DNA of 58,956 nt from an uncultured Coriobacteriaceae bacterium (GTDB taxonomy: Bacteria > Actinomycetota > Coriobacteriia > Coriobacteriales > Atopobiaceae). The first letter of the stretch is position 1. Every line of letters begins with the position of its first letter. Under the pieces are notes generated by a model, which saw nothing but the letters and a program-made list of their open reading frames with translations, had not been told where the DNA came from and searched no databases. This document shows, piece by piece, positions 9,238-16,910 of the stretch. The stretch spans positions 1 to 58,956 of the forward strand of contig CAOJNB010000009.1 in the NCBI GenBank assembly GCA_948439405.1, read 5' to 3'. The position numbers and the translations under genes are program-made.

Positions 9238-10092
9238 ATGCGCGTCATGCTCGTCCCCAATCACTCCCGTCCCGACGCCCTGGACGCCGCCCGCGAGCTC
9301 GACGCGTGGCTCGACGGGCAGGGCGTCGGCGTCTGCTGGGCGCCCGGCGCGCGCGCCCGCATCGGCGAGGCACCCGACGCCTCCTCCTGCGACCTCGTCG
9401 TCTCGCTCGGCGGCGACGGCACGCTGCTGCGCGCCGCCCACCTCGTCGGCTACTCCGAGGTCCCCATCCTGGGGCTCTCCTTCGGCCACCTGGGCTTCCT
9501 CACCGGCGGCTCCTCCGAGGAGGTCGTGCGCTCGGTGGCGGACGCCCTCGCCGGCGAGATGCTCGCCTCCCGGCGCGCCACGCTGCGCGTCGAGGTCGAG
9601 AGCGAGGACGCGACCGGCGCGCCCGCGCGCGAGGAGCACTTCGCCCTGAACGACCTCGCGCTCACGCGCGGGGGGCTCGGCGACCTCATCGAGTTCGACG
9701 TCTCCGTCTCCGGCAACCACATCGACCGCTTGCGCGGCGACGGCTTCGTTGTCGCGACGGCCACCGGCTCGACGGGCTACGCGCTCTCCGCGGGCGGCCC
9801 GATCGTCACCCCCGCCTTCACCGGCTGCGTGTGCGTGCCGATCGCGCCGCACACCATCCTGGCGCGCGCCTTCCTCACCGCGCCCTCCGACGTGGTCGAG
9901 ATCGAGGTCTCGCCCGAGCGACCCGTGGAGCGCATCGCCTACGTCGACGGGCGCCCCATCGCGGCCGGCGCCGCCGTCGAGCGCGTGCGGGTGAGCCGCG
10001 GGCCGGGCGACGTCGTGCTGCTGGACTCGCGCAGCTCGAGCTTCTACGACTCGGTGAGCCGCGTCTTCTACGGGGAGGCGGGGCGCCGATGA
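9238..10092 (+). CDS. nadK: NAD kinase
   Basis: A 284-aa NAD kinase, which phosphorylates NAD to NADP with ATP or polyphosphate. The signature GGDGTLLRAAHL is present, followed by FGHLGFLTG and NDLALTRGG (the NE/D motif region). The glycine-rich GDGFVVATATGSTGYALSAG and PIAPHTILARA complete the conserved core. Its TGA overlaps the recN ATG (ATGA), a classic coupled pair; nadK-recN adjacency is common in actinobacteria and firmicutes. Confidence 0.95.
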   Translation: MRVMLVPNHSRPDALDAARELDAWLDGQGVGVCWAPGARARIGEAPDASSCDLVVSLGGDGTLLRAAHLVGYSEVPILGLSFGHLGFLTGGSSEEVVRSVADALAGEMLASRRATLRVEVESEDATGAPAREEHFALNDLALTRGGLGDLIEFDVSVSGNHIDRLRGDGFVVATATGSTGYALSAGGPIVTPAFTGCVCVPIAPHTILARAFLTAPSDVVEIEVSPERPVERIAYVDGRPIAAGAAVERVRVSRGPGDVVLLDSRSSSFYDSVSRVFYGEAGRR

Positions 10093-11729
10093 TCGACGAG
10101 CTGCGCGCCCGCGACGTCGCCCTGATCCGCGAGGCCGCGATGCGGCCGGCGGAGGGCCTCACGGTGCTCACCGGCGAGACCGGCGCCGGCAAGACGGCCC
10201 TCCTCGGCGCCCTCAAGCTCCTCGTCGGCGAGCGCGCCGACAGCTCGGCCGTCCGCGAGGGGGCGTCCGCCCTCGTCGTTGAGGGGCGCGTCTACTGCGG
10301 CGCCGACGACGCCGACGGCCACGTCATCTCCCGCCGCGTCGAGGCCTCCGGGCGCGGTCGCGTCGAGGTGGACGGGCGCATGGCGAGCGTGCGCGAGCTC
10401 GCCGAGCTCGTGGGCTCGACCGTGGACCTGTGCGGCCAGCACGAGCACCAGCGCCTGCTCGACGCCTCCACCCACGCCCAGATCCTGGACGCCTGGGCGG
10501 GAGGGGAGGCCGCGGCCGCCCTCGCCGCCTGGCGCGACGCCCTCGGGCGCGCCCGCGGGGCCGGGGAGCGCCTCGAGCGCGCCCGCGAGATGGGGCGCGC
10601 GGACCTCGAGCGGCTCGAGCGGGAGCGCTTCGCGCTGCGGCGCATCGACGAGGTCGGGCCGCGCGCCGGCGAGCTCGAGGAGCTCGAGGCCGCCCTGCCG
10701 CGCGCCGAGCACGCAGAGTCCCTGATTGTGGCGGCCGAGCGCGCCCGCGGGCTGTGCGTGGGCGAGGGGGGAGCCTCCTCCGCCCTCTCGGAGGCCGCGT
10801 CGCTGCTGTCCGACGCCGCCGCCCACGACGCCGCGCTGGCGCCCCTGGCCGAGCAGCTGGAGGGCGCGCTCATCGAGGCCGAGGACGTGGCCTCGAGCCT
10901 GCGTTCCTATCGCGACTCCGTCGAGTTCGACCCCGCCGAGCTCGAGCGCCTGCAGGCGCGCATGGCGAGCCTCCAGGGCCTCATGCGCACCTACGGCCCC
11001 TCGATGGCCGACGTCCTCGCGCGCCGCGAGCAGGCCGCCGAGCTCGTGGCCGCCGCCGAGGACGGCGGCAGGAGGGAGGCCGAGCTCGAGCGCGCCCGCG
11101 ACGAGGCCGAGGCCGCCCTGGCGGCCGCCGCCGACGAGCTGGACCGCGTCCGCCTCGCGGCCGCACCCGGCTTCGCCGAGGCCGTGACCGCGCAGATGCG
11201 CCGGCTCGAGATGGGCGGCGCCGCCCTCGAGGTCTCGCTCTCCCGCCTCGACCGCGCCCAGTGGGGGGCGGCCGGCCCGAGCCGCGTGGAGCTCATGTAC
11301 CGCCCGGGCGCCGACGTCTCCGCCCGCCCGCTGCGCCGCATCGCCTCGGGCGGCGAGGTGAGCCGCGTGATGCTGGCCTGCAAGGTCGTAATCGGCGAGG
11401 CCGACGCCGTGGACACCCTCGTCTTCGACGAGGTGGACGCCGGCGTGGGAGGGGCCACCGCCGTCGCGCTCGCCGCGGTCCTCGCCGACCTGGCCCGCAC
11501 CCACCAGGTCATCGTCGTCACCCACCTCGCCCAGGTCGCCGTCGTCGCCGAGCGCCACTACCTCGTCGAGCGCAGCGGCGGGGAGACCGAGGCCCCCGAG
11601 ACGCGCCTCACCGAGATCTCCGGCGAGGAGCGCGCGGCCGAGGTCGCGCGGATGCTGTCGGGCGACACGGGCGCGGCGAGCCTGGACCTCGCGCGCGAGA
11701 TGCTCGCGGCCGCCCGCGACGCCCGCTGA
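10089..11729 (+). CDS. recN: DNA repair protein RecN
   Basis: A 546-aa SMC-like ATPase acting in double-strand-break repair. Head motifs: Walker A GETGAGKT near residues 30-37, QHEHQRLLD, signature ASGGEVSRVMLACKV, and Walker B LVFDEVDAGVGG. Between them is a long, alanine/glutamate/arginine-rich coiled-coil arm (about residues 150-380). Length matches the family. The start overlaps the nadK stop by 4 bases. No LexA box is seen just upstream, so any damage response would have to come from further up the operon. Confidence 0.95.
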   Translation: MIDELRARDVALIREAAMRPAEGLTVLTGETGAGKTALLGALKLLVGERADSSAVREGASALVVEGRVYCGADDADGHVISRRVEASGRGRVEVDGRMASVRELAELVGSTVDLCGQHEHQRLLDASTHAQILDAWAGGEAAAALAAWRDALGRARGAGERLERAREMGRADLERLERERFALRRIDEVGPRAGELEELEAALPRAEHAESLIVAAERARGLCVGEGGASSALSEAASLLSDAAAHDAALAPLAEQLEGALIEAEDVASSLRSYRDSVEFDPAELERLQARMASLQGLMRTYGPSMADVLARREQAAELVAAAEDGGRREAELERARDEAEAALAAAADELDRVRLAAAPGFAEAVTAQMRRLEMGGAALEVSLSRLDRAQWGAAGPSRVELMYRPGADVSARPLRRIASGGEVSRVMLACKVVIGEADAVDTLVFDEVDAGVGGATAVALAAVLADLARTHQVIVVTHLAQVAVVAERHYLVERSGGETEAPETRLTEISGEERAAEVARMLSGDTGAASLDLAREMLAAARDAR

Positions 11730-11892
11730 CGCGCCTCGCCCCCGGCCCTGAAGTCACGGGCCCGTCTCGCGCGCGTCCCCATGTTTCGCCCTCGCGTCGG
11801 GAGTCCGCCCGAGCGCCGGCGCGCGGCCGGGGTGCGATACCATGGGGTCCCGGATGTCGGAGGCGCGCTGCGCCCGTTCCCGGGAGGTCACC

Positions 11893-13581
11893 ATGGCAAG
11901 GCACGTGTTCGTGACGGGCGGCGTCGTCTCCTCGCTCGGCAAGGGGATCTGCGCGGCGTCGCTGGGGCGCCTGCTCAAGGCCCGCGGCTACAAGGTCGCC
12001 ATGCAGAAGGCCGACCCCTACCTCAACGTCGACCCGGGCACGATGAGCCCCTTCCAGCACGGCGAGGTCTTCGTGACCGAGGACGGCAAGGAGACCGACC
12101 TCGACCTGGGCCACTACGAGCGCTTCATCGACGAGAGCCTCACCAGCGCGTCGAACTTCACGACGGGCCTCGTCTACCAGCGCCTGCTTGACCGCGAGCG
12201 CGCGGGCGACTTCCTGGGCGGCACCGTGCAGGTGATCCCCCACGTCACCGACGAGATCAAGGCCCAGTTCCGCCTGATCGCCGAGCAGACGGGCGCCGAC
12301 GTCGTGATCCACGAGCTCGGCGGCACCATCGGCGACATCGAGGGCCAGCCCTTCGTCGAGGCGATGCGCCAGTTCCGCAAGGAGGAGGGCCCGGGGCGCA
12401 CCTGCGTGGTCCATGTGAGCCTCGTGCCCTACATCGCCGCCGCCCACGAGGTGAAGACGAAGCCCACCCAGCACTCCGTCAAGGAGCTCCGCTCGATGGG
12501 CATCCAGCCCGACCTGATCGTGTGCCGCTCCGACCACGAGGTCGCAGCCGACATCCGCGCCAAGATCGCGAGCTTCTGCGACGTCGACGAGGGCTGCGTG
12601 TTCGAGAACAGCGACTGCCCCTCGATCTACGACGTCCCGCGCCACCTCGCCGACCAGGGCTTCGACGCCAAGGTGCTCGACCTGCTCGGCCTGCCGGCGC
12701 GCGAGCGCGACATGGCCCCGTGGTACTCCTTCACCGCGGCGATGCACGAGGCCGAGGCCCTCTCCGAGGCCACCCGCGTGGCCGTGGTCGGCAAGTACAC
12801 CCAGCTGCCCGACGCCTACCTCTCCGTGATCGAGGCGCTCCACCACTCGGGCGTCTACTGGGGGCGCCGCCTCGAGATTGAGCTCGTCGACGGCGAGGCG
12901 CTCTCCGACGACGTCGTCGAGGAGGCTCTCGCGCCCTTCGACGGGATTCTCGTGCCCGGCGGCTTCGGCGGCCGCGCCGTCGAGGGCAAGGTCCGCGCCG
13001 CGCGCTTCGCCCGCGAGCACGCCGTGCCCTACCTGGGTGTCTGCCTGGGGCTCCAGGTCGCCGTCAGCGAGTTCGCCCGCGACGTCTGCGGGCTCGCCGG
13101 CGCCGGCTCCTCCGAGTTCGACCCGGACTGCCCGCACCCCGTGATCGACCTCATGCCCGAGCAGGAGGGCGTCACGGACAAGGGCGGCACAATGCGGCTC
13201 GGCGCCTACCCGTGCCTGCTCGCGCCCGGCACCCTGGCGAGCGAGGCCTACGGGGGTGCCGAGCTCGTCAGCGAGCGGCACCGCCACCGCTACGAGGTCA
13301 ACAACGCCTACCGCGCCGCGCTCTGCGAGGCGGGCCTCGTGGTGAGCGGCACGAGCCCGGACGGCAGCCTCGTGGAGATGGTGGAGCTGCCCGAGTCCGC
13401 GCACCCCTGGTTCGTGGCCACCCAGGCCCACCCCGAGTTCACGAGCCGCCCGAACCGTCCCGCGCCGCTGTTCCGCGCCTTCGCCCGCGCCGCCATCGCC
13501 CGCCACGAGGGCGTGGGCCGGCGCGAGGTCGCCGTCGTCGGCGTGCCCGTCGTCGCGGACCCGGACGCGGGCGGCAGGTAG
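11893..13581 (+). CDS. pyrG: CTP synthase
   Basis: A 562-aa enzyme making CTP from UTP, ATP and glutamine. The N-terminal amidoligase domain starts with [18 protein letters not shown] (P-loop) and continues with [16 protein letters not shown] and [11 protein letters not shown]. The C-terminal class I glutaminase has its nucleophile Cys in YLGVCLGLQ, with His-Glu in [10 protein letters not shown]. The tail is about 20 residues beyond the glutaminase core. ATG 11893 with GGGAGGT is preferred over an in-frame ATG at 11842. The 163-base upstream gap may hold a promoter (TACCAT at 11838-11843), but this is weak. Confidence 0.96.
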   Translation: MARHVFVTGGVVSSLGKGICAASLGRLLKARGYKVAMQKADPYLNVDPGTMSPFQHGEVFVTEDGKETDLDLGHYERFIDESLTSASNFTTGLVYQRLLDRERAGDFLGGTVQVIPHVTDEIKAQFRLIAEQTGADVVIHELGGTIGDIEGQPFVEAMRQFRKEEGPGRTCVVHVSLVPYIAAAHEVKTKPTQHSVKELRSMGIQPDLIVCRSDHEVAADIRAKIASFCDVDEGCVFENSDCPSIYDVPRHLADQGFDAKVLDLLGLPARERDMAPWYSFTAAMHEAEALSEATRVAVVGKYTQLPDAYLSVIEALHHSGVYWGRRLEIELVDGEALSDDVVEEALAPFDGILVPGGFGGRAVEGKVRAARFAREHAVPYLGVCLGLQVAVSEFARDVCGLAGAGSSEFDPDCPHPVIDLMPEQEGVTDKGGTMRLGAYPCLLAPGTLASEAYGGAELVSERHRHRYEVNNAYRAALCEAGLVVSGTSPDGSLVEMVELPESAHPWFVATQAHPEFTSRPNRPAPLFRAFARAAIARHEGVGRREVAVVGVPVVADPDAGGR

Positions 13582-13592
13582 GGGAGGCGGGC

Positions 13593-14504
13593 GTGGACCT
13601 CGCGCGCGCCCTCGACGAGTACCTCGGCTACCTCGCCGTCGAGCGCGGGGCCTCGCCGAACACCGTCGAGGCCTACGGGCGCGACCTCGCGCGCTACGTC
13701 TCGTGGCTCTCCGAGCGCGGCGTGACGGAGCCCGAGGGGGTGGACCGCGCCGCGGTGGAGGCGCACGTCGCCTCCCTGTGGGACGCCGGCCTCGCGGCGT
13801 CGAGCGTCGAGCGCGCGGTTTCGGCCGTCAAGGGGTTCCACCGCTTCATGGTGGCCGAGCAGATCTGCGAGGCGCATCCCACCGCCGACCTGCCGCTGCC
13901 CCGGCGCCCCGAGCGCCTGCCGGACGTGCTCTCGCGCGAGCAGGCGCAGGCCCTGCTCGACCAGCCCTTCCCGCCCACGGCCGCGGGGCTGCGCGACCGC
14001 GCGATGCTCGAGGTCCTCTACGGCTGCGGCCTGCGCGCCTCCGAGCTCGTCGGGCTGGACCTGCGCGACCTTGCCCTCGACGAGGAGCTGCTGCGCGTGA
14101 TGGGGAAGGGCTCGAAGGAGCGCCTCGTGCCCGTCGTGGGCACGGCCCGCGACGTGCTGGGCTCCTACCTCGAGGGGGCCCGCGGCGAGCTCGCCTCCGT
14201 CCGCCGCCCGACGCCCGCCGTCTTCCTCAACCAGCGCGGCGGGCGCATCTCGCGCCAGTCGGTCCACGCGATCGTGGGGCTCTGGGGCAGGGTCGCCGGC
14301 ATCGAGGGCCTCCACCCCCACACCCTGCGCCACTCCTTCGCCACCCACATGCTCGAGGGCGGCGCCGACCTCAGGAGCGTCCAGGAGATCCTCGGCCACG
14401 CGGACATCTCCACGACGCAGCTCTACACCCACCTCGACCGCGCCCACGTCCGCGAGGTCTACCTCTCCGCCCACCCGCGCGCCCGCCTCCGCGCGGACCT
14501 CTAG
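13593..14504 (+). CDS. xerD: Tyrosine recombinase XerD
   Basis: A 303-aa tyrosine recombinase that, with XerC, resolves chromosome dimers at dif. The N-terminal SAM-like core-binding domain (about residues 1-90) has the pattern LAVERGASPNTVEAYGRDL. The catalytic domain shows the first Arg in GCGLRASELVGL, Lys in GKGSKERLVP, HTLRHSFATHML (HxxR) and LGHADISTTQLYTH with the nucleophilic Tyr. The start is GTG after GGGGAGGCGG, 11 bases past pyrG. The pyrG-xerD order just before a division cluster is typical of housekeeping XerD rather than a phage integrase. Confidence 0.92.
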   Translation: MDLARALDEYLGYLAVERGASPNTVEAYGRDLARYVSWLSERGVTEPEGVDRAAVEAHVASLWDAGLAASSVERAVSAVKGFHRFMVAEQICEAHPTADLPLPRRPERLPDVLSREQAQALLDQPFPPTAAGLRDRAMLEVLYGCGLRASELVGLDLRDLALDEELLRVMGKGSKERLVPVVGTARDVLGSYLEGARGELASVRRPTPAVFLNQRGGRISRQSVHAIVGLWGRVAGIEGLHPHTLRHSFATHMLEGGADLRSVQEILGHADISTTQLYTHLDRAHVREVYLSAHPRARLRADL

Positions 14505-14505
14505 C

Positions 14506-14521
14506 GCGCGGCGCGCCGCGC
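14506..14521. other. GC-only palindrome after xerD
   Basis: A perfect 16-bp palindrome (GCGCGGCG / CGCCGCGC) two bases after the xerD stop. It could help end the pyrG-xerD transcript, but it has no loop or T-run and such strings are common in this composition. The rest of 14522-14699 holds one AT-rich patch (AATAAATTACC near 14569-14579) and nothing else I can name. Confidence 0.25.
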
Positions 14522-14699
14522 CCGCGCCCCGCGGACCTGCGGATTCCACAATCCCGCCGCAACTCGCCGAATAAATTACCGCGCCCTCCGCCCGCGCCTC
14601 GCGCGTCGCGCTCCGGGCTCCCTGCGCCATGCGCTGTGGTCGCCGGCTCCCGCCGCCCCCACATCTTGGGGAGGGGGCGTTGGGGGCCGGTGTGCCTCG

Positions 14700-14737
14700 A
14701 GGGGGGTGGTGGGGTACGGTGGGGTGGTCGAGTGGGG
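14700..14737 (+). promoter_or_regulatory. Candidate MraZ-box array upstream of mraZ
   Basis: G-runs repeat with 10-bp spacing: AGGGG (14700), TGGGG (14710) and TGGGG (14720), with a further TGGGG at 14733 out of register by 3. MraZ proteins are known to bind several TGGGN repeats separated by 5 bases upstream of their own dcw operon. The array sits just upstream of the -35 of the promoter at 14745-14773. Confidence 0.5.
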
Positions 14738-14744
14738 GAAAGTG

Positions 14745-14773
14745 TTGCAAAAGGGGGCGCCGGAACATATCCT
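14745..14773 (+). promoter_or_regulatory. dcw operon promoter (mraZ)
   Basis: -35 TTGCAA, a 17-base spacer, and -10 TATCCT, the best housekeeping-sigma match near the cluster. The predicted start is about 14780, giving a leader of about 40 bases to the mraZ ATG at 14821. Confidence 0.65.
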
Positions 14774-14820
14774 GGTCATGTCGCGAGGGGTGCGAGGACG
14801 GCATCTCGAAGGGAGGGCGG

Positions 14821-15273
14821 ATGTACCTGACGGGCAGCTACTCGATGAGCGTCGACCCGAAGGGCCGCGTCACCCTCCCCGCCGACTTCCGCAGGGAGGT
14901 CGGGGAGACGGTGGTCCTCGCTCCGCTCGGCGACCGGGTCTTCGGGTTCACCCCCGAGGGCTTTCGTGCCTACGTGGACGGGATGTTCGAGCACGGGGAC
15001 CGTCACTACGACCCCCGCAGCCTGGAGGACGCCCAGCTCAAGCGCGACCTCACGAGCGCCGCGACGACGCTCTCGGTCGACAAGGCGGGACGCGTCGCCC
15101 TCGGCAAGGTCGAGGACGAGGACGAGCCGGGCCTGCTCGAGGACCTCGGCCTCGTGGGCACCGTCAAGGTGGTTGGCGTGGAGGACCACTTCGAGATCGT
15201 CAACGTCGAGAAGTGGAAGGCCGAGAGGCGCAGGATGCGTGAGAGCTTCAACGCGCGCCTCTTCAACCGCTGA
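14821..15273 (+). CDS. mraZ: Transcriptional regulator / division cluster protein MraZ
   Basis: A 150-aa protein with two SpoVT/AbrB-like halves, each with the DxxGRVxLP-type motif: SVDPKGRVTLPADFR near the N-terminus and SVDKAGRVALGKVE in the second half. MraZ forms a ring and binds repeated G-rich operators ahead of its own operon, as the candidate boxes at 14700-14737 suggest here. The ATG is preceded by AAGGGAGGG. It is first in the dcw cluster, 8 bases before rsmH. Confidence 0.95.
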   Translation: MYLTGSYSMSVDPKGRVTLPADFRREVGETVVLAPLGDRVFGFTPEGFRAYVDGMFEHGDRHYDPRSLEDAQLKRDLTSAATTLSVDKAGRVALGKVEDEDEPGLLEDLGLVGTVKVVGVEDHFEIVNVEKWKAERRRMRESFNARLFNR

Positions 15274-15281
15274 GACGAGGC

Positions 15282-16253
15282 GTGGGAACCTTGGAAGTCG
15301 AATATCGGCACGAACCCGTGATGCTCGAGGAGGTCCTGGAGTACCTGGACCCCCAGCCGGGCGAGACGGTGTGCGACTGCACGCTCGGGGGCGCCGGCCA
15401 CACGGTCGCGCTCGCGCGCCGCGTCGCGCCGGGCGGGCTCTCCATCGGGGTCGACCAGGACGACATGGCCCTGGCGGCCGCGGCCGAGCGCTTCGAGCGC
15501 GAGGTCCCCGACGGCGAGCATGCCTTCCTCAGGGGGAACTTCGCCGACCTCGACGACCTGCTCGTCGAGGCCGAGGTCCCCGGGGTCGACTGCTTCCTGT
15601 TCGACCTCGGCGTCTCCAGCCCACAGCTCGACATCCCCGAGAGGGGGTTCTCCTACCGAGAGGACGCCCCGCTTGACATGCGCATGGCGGCGGGCAACGA
15701 CACCCCAACCGCAGCAGAGGTCATCCAGCACACAGACGAACCCGACCTCGCCCGCATCCTGCGCGTCTACGGCGGGGAGTCGCACGCGAAGCGGATCGCG
15801 CACGCGATCTGCCTGGCGCGCGAGAGCTCCCCGATCGAGACCACCCTCCAGCTCGTGGACGTGGTCAAGCGGGCCATCCCGGCCCGCGACCGCCGCAGCG
15901 GCGGGCACCCCGCGCGCAAGACCTTCCAGGCCCTGCGCATCGAGGTGAACCACGAGCTCGAGGCGCTCGAGCGCGGCCTGGAGGCCGCGGTCCGCTGGGC
16001 CGAGCCCGGCGGCAGGATCTGCGTCATCAGCTACCACTCGCTCGAGGACCGCATCACGAAGCACCTGTTCTCAGAGATGAGCCAGGGCTGCACCTGCCCG
16101 CCGGACCTCCCGGTGTGCGTGTGCGGGCACGTGCCGATAGTCGACGTGGTGACCCGCCGTCCGGTGGAGGCCTCGGAGGAGGAGGTCGCCCGCAACCCGC
16201 GGGCACGGAGCGCGAAGATGCGCGTCGCGGTCAAGCTCGGCGGCGACGCGTAG
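15282..16253 (+). CDS. rsmH: 16S rRNA (cytosine-1402-N4)-methyltransferase
   Basis: A 323-aa SAM-dependent methyltransferase (MraW) acting on 16S rRNA C1402. Visible motifs are YRHEPVMLEEVLEYL, CTLGGAGHTVALARR (SAM loop), GVDQDDMAL, FDLGVSSPQLDIPERGFSY, KTFQALRIEVNHELEAL and ISYHSLEDRI. A Cys cluster, CTCPPDLPVCVCG, is near the C-terminus. The start is GTG. A 165-base repeat-filled gap separates it from the next division gene, which is unusual inside this otherwise packed cluster. Confidence 0.95.
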   Translation: MGTLEVEYRHEPVMLEEVLEYLDPQPGETVCDCTLGGAGHTVALARRVAPGGLSIGVDQDDMALAAAAERFEREVPDGEHAFLRGNFADLDDLLVEAEVPGVDCFLFDLGVSSPQLDIPERGFSYREDAPLDMRMAAGNDTPTAAEVIQHTDEPDLARILRVYGGESHAKRIAHAICLARESSPIETTLQLVDVVKRAIPARDRRSGGHPARKTFQALRIEVNHELEALERGLEAAVRWAEPGGRICVISYHSLEDRITKHLFSEMSQGCTCPPDLPVCVCGHVPIVDVVTRRPVEASEEEVARNPRARSAKMRVAVKLGGDA

Positions 16254-16281
16254 GCCGGCACCCGCGGCCCGCGAGGGCCGT

Positions 16282-16413
16282 GAGGGACACCCACCCGAAA
16301 CGCAGCACGAACGCAGCAGCACGAACCAACAACGCACCACCAACGCAGCACCAACGAACCAGAAACGCACCAGGAACGCAGCACCGACGCACCACGGACG
16401 AGGACGGGAGGGG
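16282..16413 (+). repeat. T-free degenerate 11-bp tandem repeat between rsmH and ftsL
   Basis: About ten degenerate copies of an 11-bp unit close to AACGCASCACC run from 16299 to about 16408. ACGCA or ACGNA starts at 16300, 16311, 16321, 16332, 16343, 16354, 16365, 16376, 16387 and 16398. The whole stretch 16282-16413 (132 bases) has no T on the coding strand, so the mRNA here has no U and few ways to fold. It lies wholly between the rsmH stop and the ftsL-like ribosome binding site. The 11-bp period is not a multiple of three, so it is not hidden coding sequence. Confidence 0.85.
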
Positions 16414-16418
16414 TGGAC

Positions 16419-16901
16419 ATGGCACGATACGGCTCCGCGGCATACGACTACCTCTCCGCCGCCCCGCGGCGCGAGGCGGACCCCCGCCGCGCCTTCGAGG
16501 TCATCGAGGGCGAGGGGCTCGACGAGCGCGCGCGCCGCGGCGTCGCCGCCTCGACCCTGAGCCGCGGCGTCATCGTCGCGGTCGCGGTCGCCCTGGTCTT
16601 CTGCCTGAGCTTCGCCCGCGTGGCGCTGTGCGCCTCCACCGTGGGCGTGCTCCAGGGCGCCCAGGAGCTCCGCGGCCAGGTCGCCGAGGCCCAGGAGGCC
16701 TCCGACGAGCTCCTCGTGGAGCGCTCGGTGCTCTCGAGCTCCTCGCGCATCACCCGCATCGCCACGCAGAACTACGGCATGGTCCGGGCCGGGGAGGTCG
16801 CCACCATCTCGATCGACGACTCGGGGGAGGGGGCCGCCGAGGCAGGGGCCCCCGCAACCCCCGCCGCGGACGCGGCCGAGGGCGCCGCGCAGGGCGCCTA
16901 G
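16419..16901 (+). CDS. FtsL/DivIC-like septum protein
   Basis: A 160-aa bitopic membrane protein: about 48 cytoplasmic residues, one membrane segment (GVIVAVAVALVFCLSFARVAL, about 51-71), then a short coiled coil (LQGAQELRGQVAEAQEASDE). The FtsL-like end motif RITRIATQNYGMV follows, and an Ala/Gly/Pro-rich tail completes it. FtsL/DivIC proteins bridge FtsQ to the FtsW-FtsI synthase. Position between rsmH and ftsI is the standard ftsL slot. The primary sequence is poorly conserved, so the call rests on topology, motif and position. ATG 16419 follows GGGAGGGG. Confidence 0.82.
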   Translation: MARYGSAAYDYLSAAPRREADPRRAFEVIEGEGLDERARRGVAASTLSRGVIVAVAVALVFCLSFARVALCASTVGVLQGAQELRGQVAEAQEASDELLVERSVLSSSSRITRIATQNYGMVRAGEVATISIDDSGEGAAEAGAPATPAADAAEGAAQGA

Positions 16902-16910
16902 GCCCCTCCC

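Noticed and set aside
13593..14504. Phage or integron integrase marking a mobile element
   Set aside because: Size, motifs and position between pyrG and the dcw cluster fit chromosomal XerD; no attachment repeats were seen.
16031..16420. Cys/Trp/Val-rich minus-strand open frame over the T-free array
   Set aside because: It is the complement of an 11-bp non-coding repeat and the rsmH end; it has no ribosome binding site or homology that I recognise.
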